From Betaproteobacteria bacterium UBA3031 (GTDB lineage: Bacteria; Pseudomonadota; Gammaproteobacteria; Burkholderiales; Eutrophovitaceae), in NCBI GenBank assembly GCA_002367635.1, contig DFDI01000010.1, forward strand, positions 1-7,158: a stretch of 7,158 bases of DNA, written 5' to 3'. The translations under genes were made by a program, and so were the position numbers. The notes beneath the pieces were generated by a model. The model worked only from the letters and a program-made list of their open reading frames with translations. It did not search any database and was not told the origin of the DNA. Positions 6,465 through 7,158 of this stretch are shown here, piece after piece. Position 1 is the first letter of the stretch; each line of letters opens with the position of its first letter.

Positions 6465-6833
6465 ATGATTCAAATGCAAACACGGCTCCAAGTCGCTGAC
6501 AACACTGGTGCGCGTTCTGTGATGTGTATTAAGGTGCTTGGCGGCTCGAAACGACGCTACGCAAGCGTGGGTGATGTTATCAAGGTAGCCATCAAAGATG
6601 CTGCGCCGCGAGGTAGGGTGAAAAAAGGCGAAGTCTATAACGCGGTAGTAGTACGAACAGCTGCTGGGGTCCGTCGTCCGGATGGGTCTAAGATCAAGTT
6701 TGATTCAAATGCAGCAGTATTACTCAACGCTAAATTAGAGCCGATCGGTACGCGGATTTTCGGGCCAGTAACCCGAGAGTTAAGGACAGAGAAATTTATG
6801 AAGATAGTTTCTCTCGCACCAGAAGTTTTGTAG
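6465..6833 (+). CDS. rplN: 50S ribosomal protein L14
   Basis: This 122-residue protein is L14, which forms bridges to 16S rRNA at the subunit interface and is the binding partner of the silencing factor RsfS. It starts MIQMQTRLQVADNTGARSVM and contains VLGGSKRRYASVGDVI (24-39), AAPRGRVKKGEV (46-57), VVRTAAGVRRPDGS (62-75) and GTRIFGPVTRELRTEKFMKIVSLAPEVL to the end. Thr96, Arg97 and Lys113 align with the E. coli RsfS-contact residues Thr97, Arg98 and Lys114. The ATG at 6465 gives the exact family start and length; the upstream in-frame TTG at 6441 does not. The ribosome-binding site is weak (TAGG, 6452-6455), 9 nt upstream. It is the first gene of the spc cluster. Confidence 0.98.
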   Translation: MIQMQTRLQVADNTGARSVMCIKVLGGSKRRYASVGDVIKVAIKDAAPRGRVKKGEVYNAVVVRTAAGVRRPDGSKIKFDSNAAVLLNAKLEPIGTRIFGPVTRELRTEKFMKIVSLAPEVL

Positions 6834-6846
6834 AGAAGGACGCGCG

Positions 6847-7158
6847 ATGGAAAAAATTCGAAAAGGTGACCAAGTGGTAGTTAACTTAGGTCGAGATAGA
6901 GGCAAGCAAGGCACTGTGTTGCAAGTGCTAGCAAATGACAAAGTATTGGTTGAGGGCATCAATCTCGTTAAAAAGCACCAAAAAGGCAATCCCATGACGG
7001 GTGCCGCTGGTGGCATTAACACAAAAGAAATGCCTATACAGCGATCTAACCTCGCCGTATTTAACCCTGCGACAAAAAAAGGTGACCGTGTTGGCATTAA
7101 AACGCTGGACGATGGGTCTCGTGTACGAATATTTCGCTCAAATGGCGAAATGGTCGAT
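6847..7158 (+). CDS. rplX: 50S ribosomal protein L24 (3' end cut by window)
   Basis: The reading frame stays open from the ATG to the window edge, giving 104 residues of L24, an assembly initiator that binds the 5' domain of 23S rRNA near the tunnel exit. The KOW-type beginning MEKIRKGDQVVVNLGRDRGKQGTV (1-24) is diagnostic, followed by VEGINLVKKHQKGNPM (35-50), GGINTKEMPI (55-64), SNLAVFNP (67-74) and GDRVGIKTLDDGSRVRIFRSNGE (79-101). The family is usually about 103-106 residues, so only the last codons and stop are probably missing. AGAAGGA at 6834-6840 is a good ribosome-binding site spaced 6 nt. It follows rplN by 13 nt, as in the standard spc order. Confidence 0.96.
   Translation, partial: MEKIRKGDQVVVNLGRDRGKQGTVLQVLANDKVLVEGINLVKKHQKGNPMTGAAGGINTKEMPIQRSNLAVFNPATKKGDRVGIKTLDDGSRVRIFRSNGEMVD

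Overview
This window is a run of housekeeping translation genes from a proteobacterium: the end of the str cluster (tuf), a complete S10 cluster, and the start of the spc cluster. All 14 genes lie on the + strand with no insertions, broken genes or mobile DNA. The order is tuf, rpsJ, rplC, rplD, rplW, rplB, rpsS, rplV, rpsC, rplP, rpmC, rpsQ, rplN, rplX, with rplX cut by the right edge. Protein details point to the Betaproteobacteria: an EF-Tu N-terminus of the MAKGKFER type, an L3 loop reading MNQDPGRVFPGKKM, an S10 beginning near QKIRIRLKAFDYKLIDQSA, and tuf joined directly to rpsJ. The class assignment is an inference from remembered family sequences. Base composition is roughly balanced by eye, lower in GC than many members of that class.

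Layout: tuf (1-1194) is followed after 52 nt by rpsJ (1247-1555). A 103-nt gap holding small inverted repeats precedes rplC (1659-2303). From rplC to rpsQ (6295) the genes are tightly packed, with gaps of at most 15 nt and four overlaps: rplD/rplW 4 nt, rplW/rplB 1 nt, rpsC/rplP 17 nt and rpmC/rpsQ 8 nt. A 169-nt gap (6296-6464) then separates rpsQ from rplN. It sits where E. coli has the S10/spc boundary, and it contains a candidate promoter and a 49-nt imperfect stem-loop followed by a T-rich stretch. rplN (6465-6833) and rplX (6847 onward) begin the spc cluster.

Together the genes encode EF-Tu, which delivers aminoacyl-tRNA, and ribosomal proteins of both subunits, including the peptidyl-transferase neighbourhood (L2, L3, L16), the exit tunnel and its mouth (L4, L22, L23, L24, L29) and the small-subunit head and body (S3, S10, S19, S17). 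I found no new biological system. The only material not explained by genes is in the two longer gaps, where the inverted repeats may be post-transcriptional control elements.
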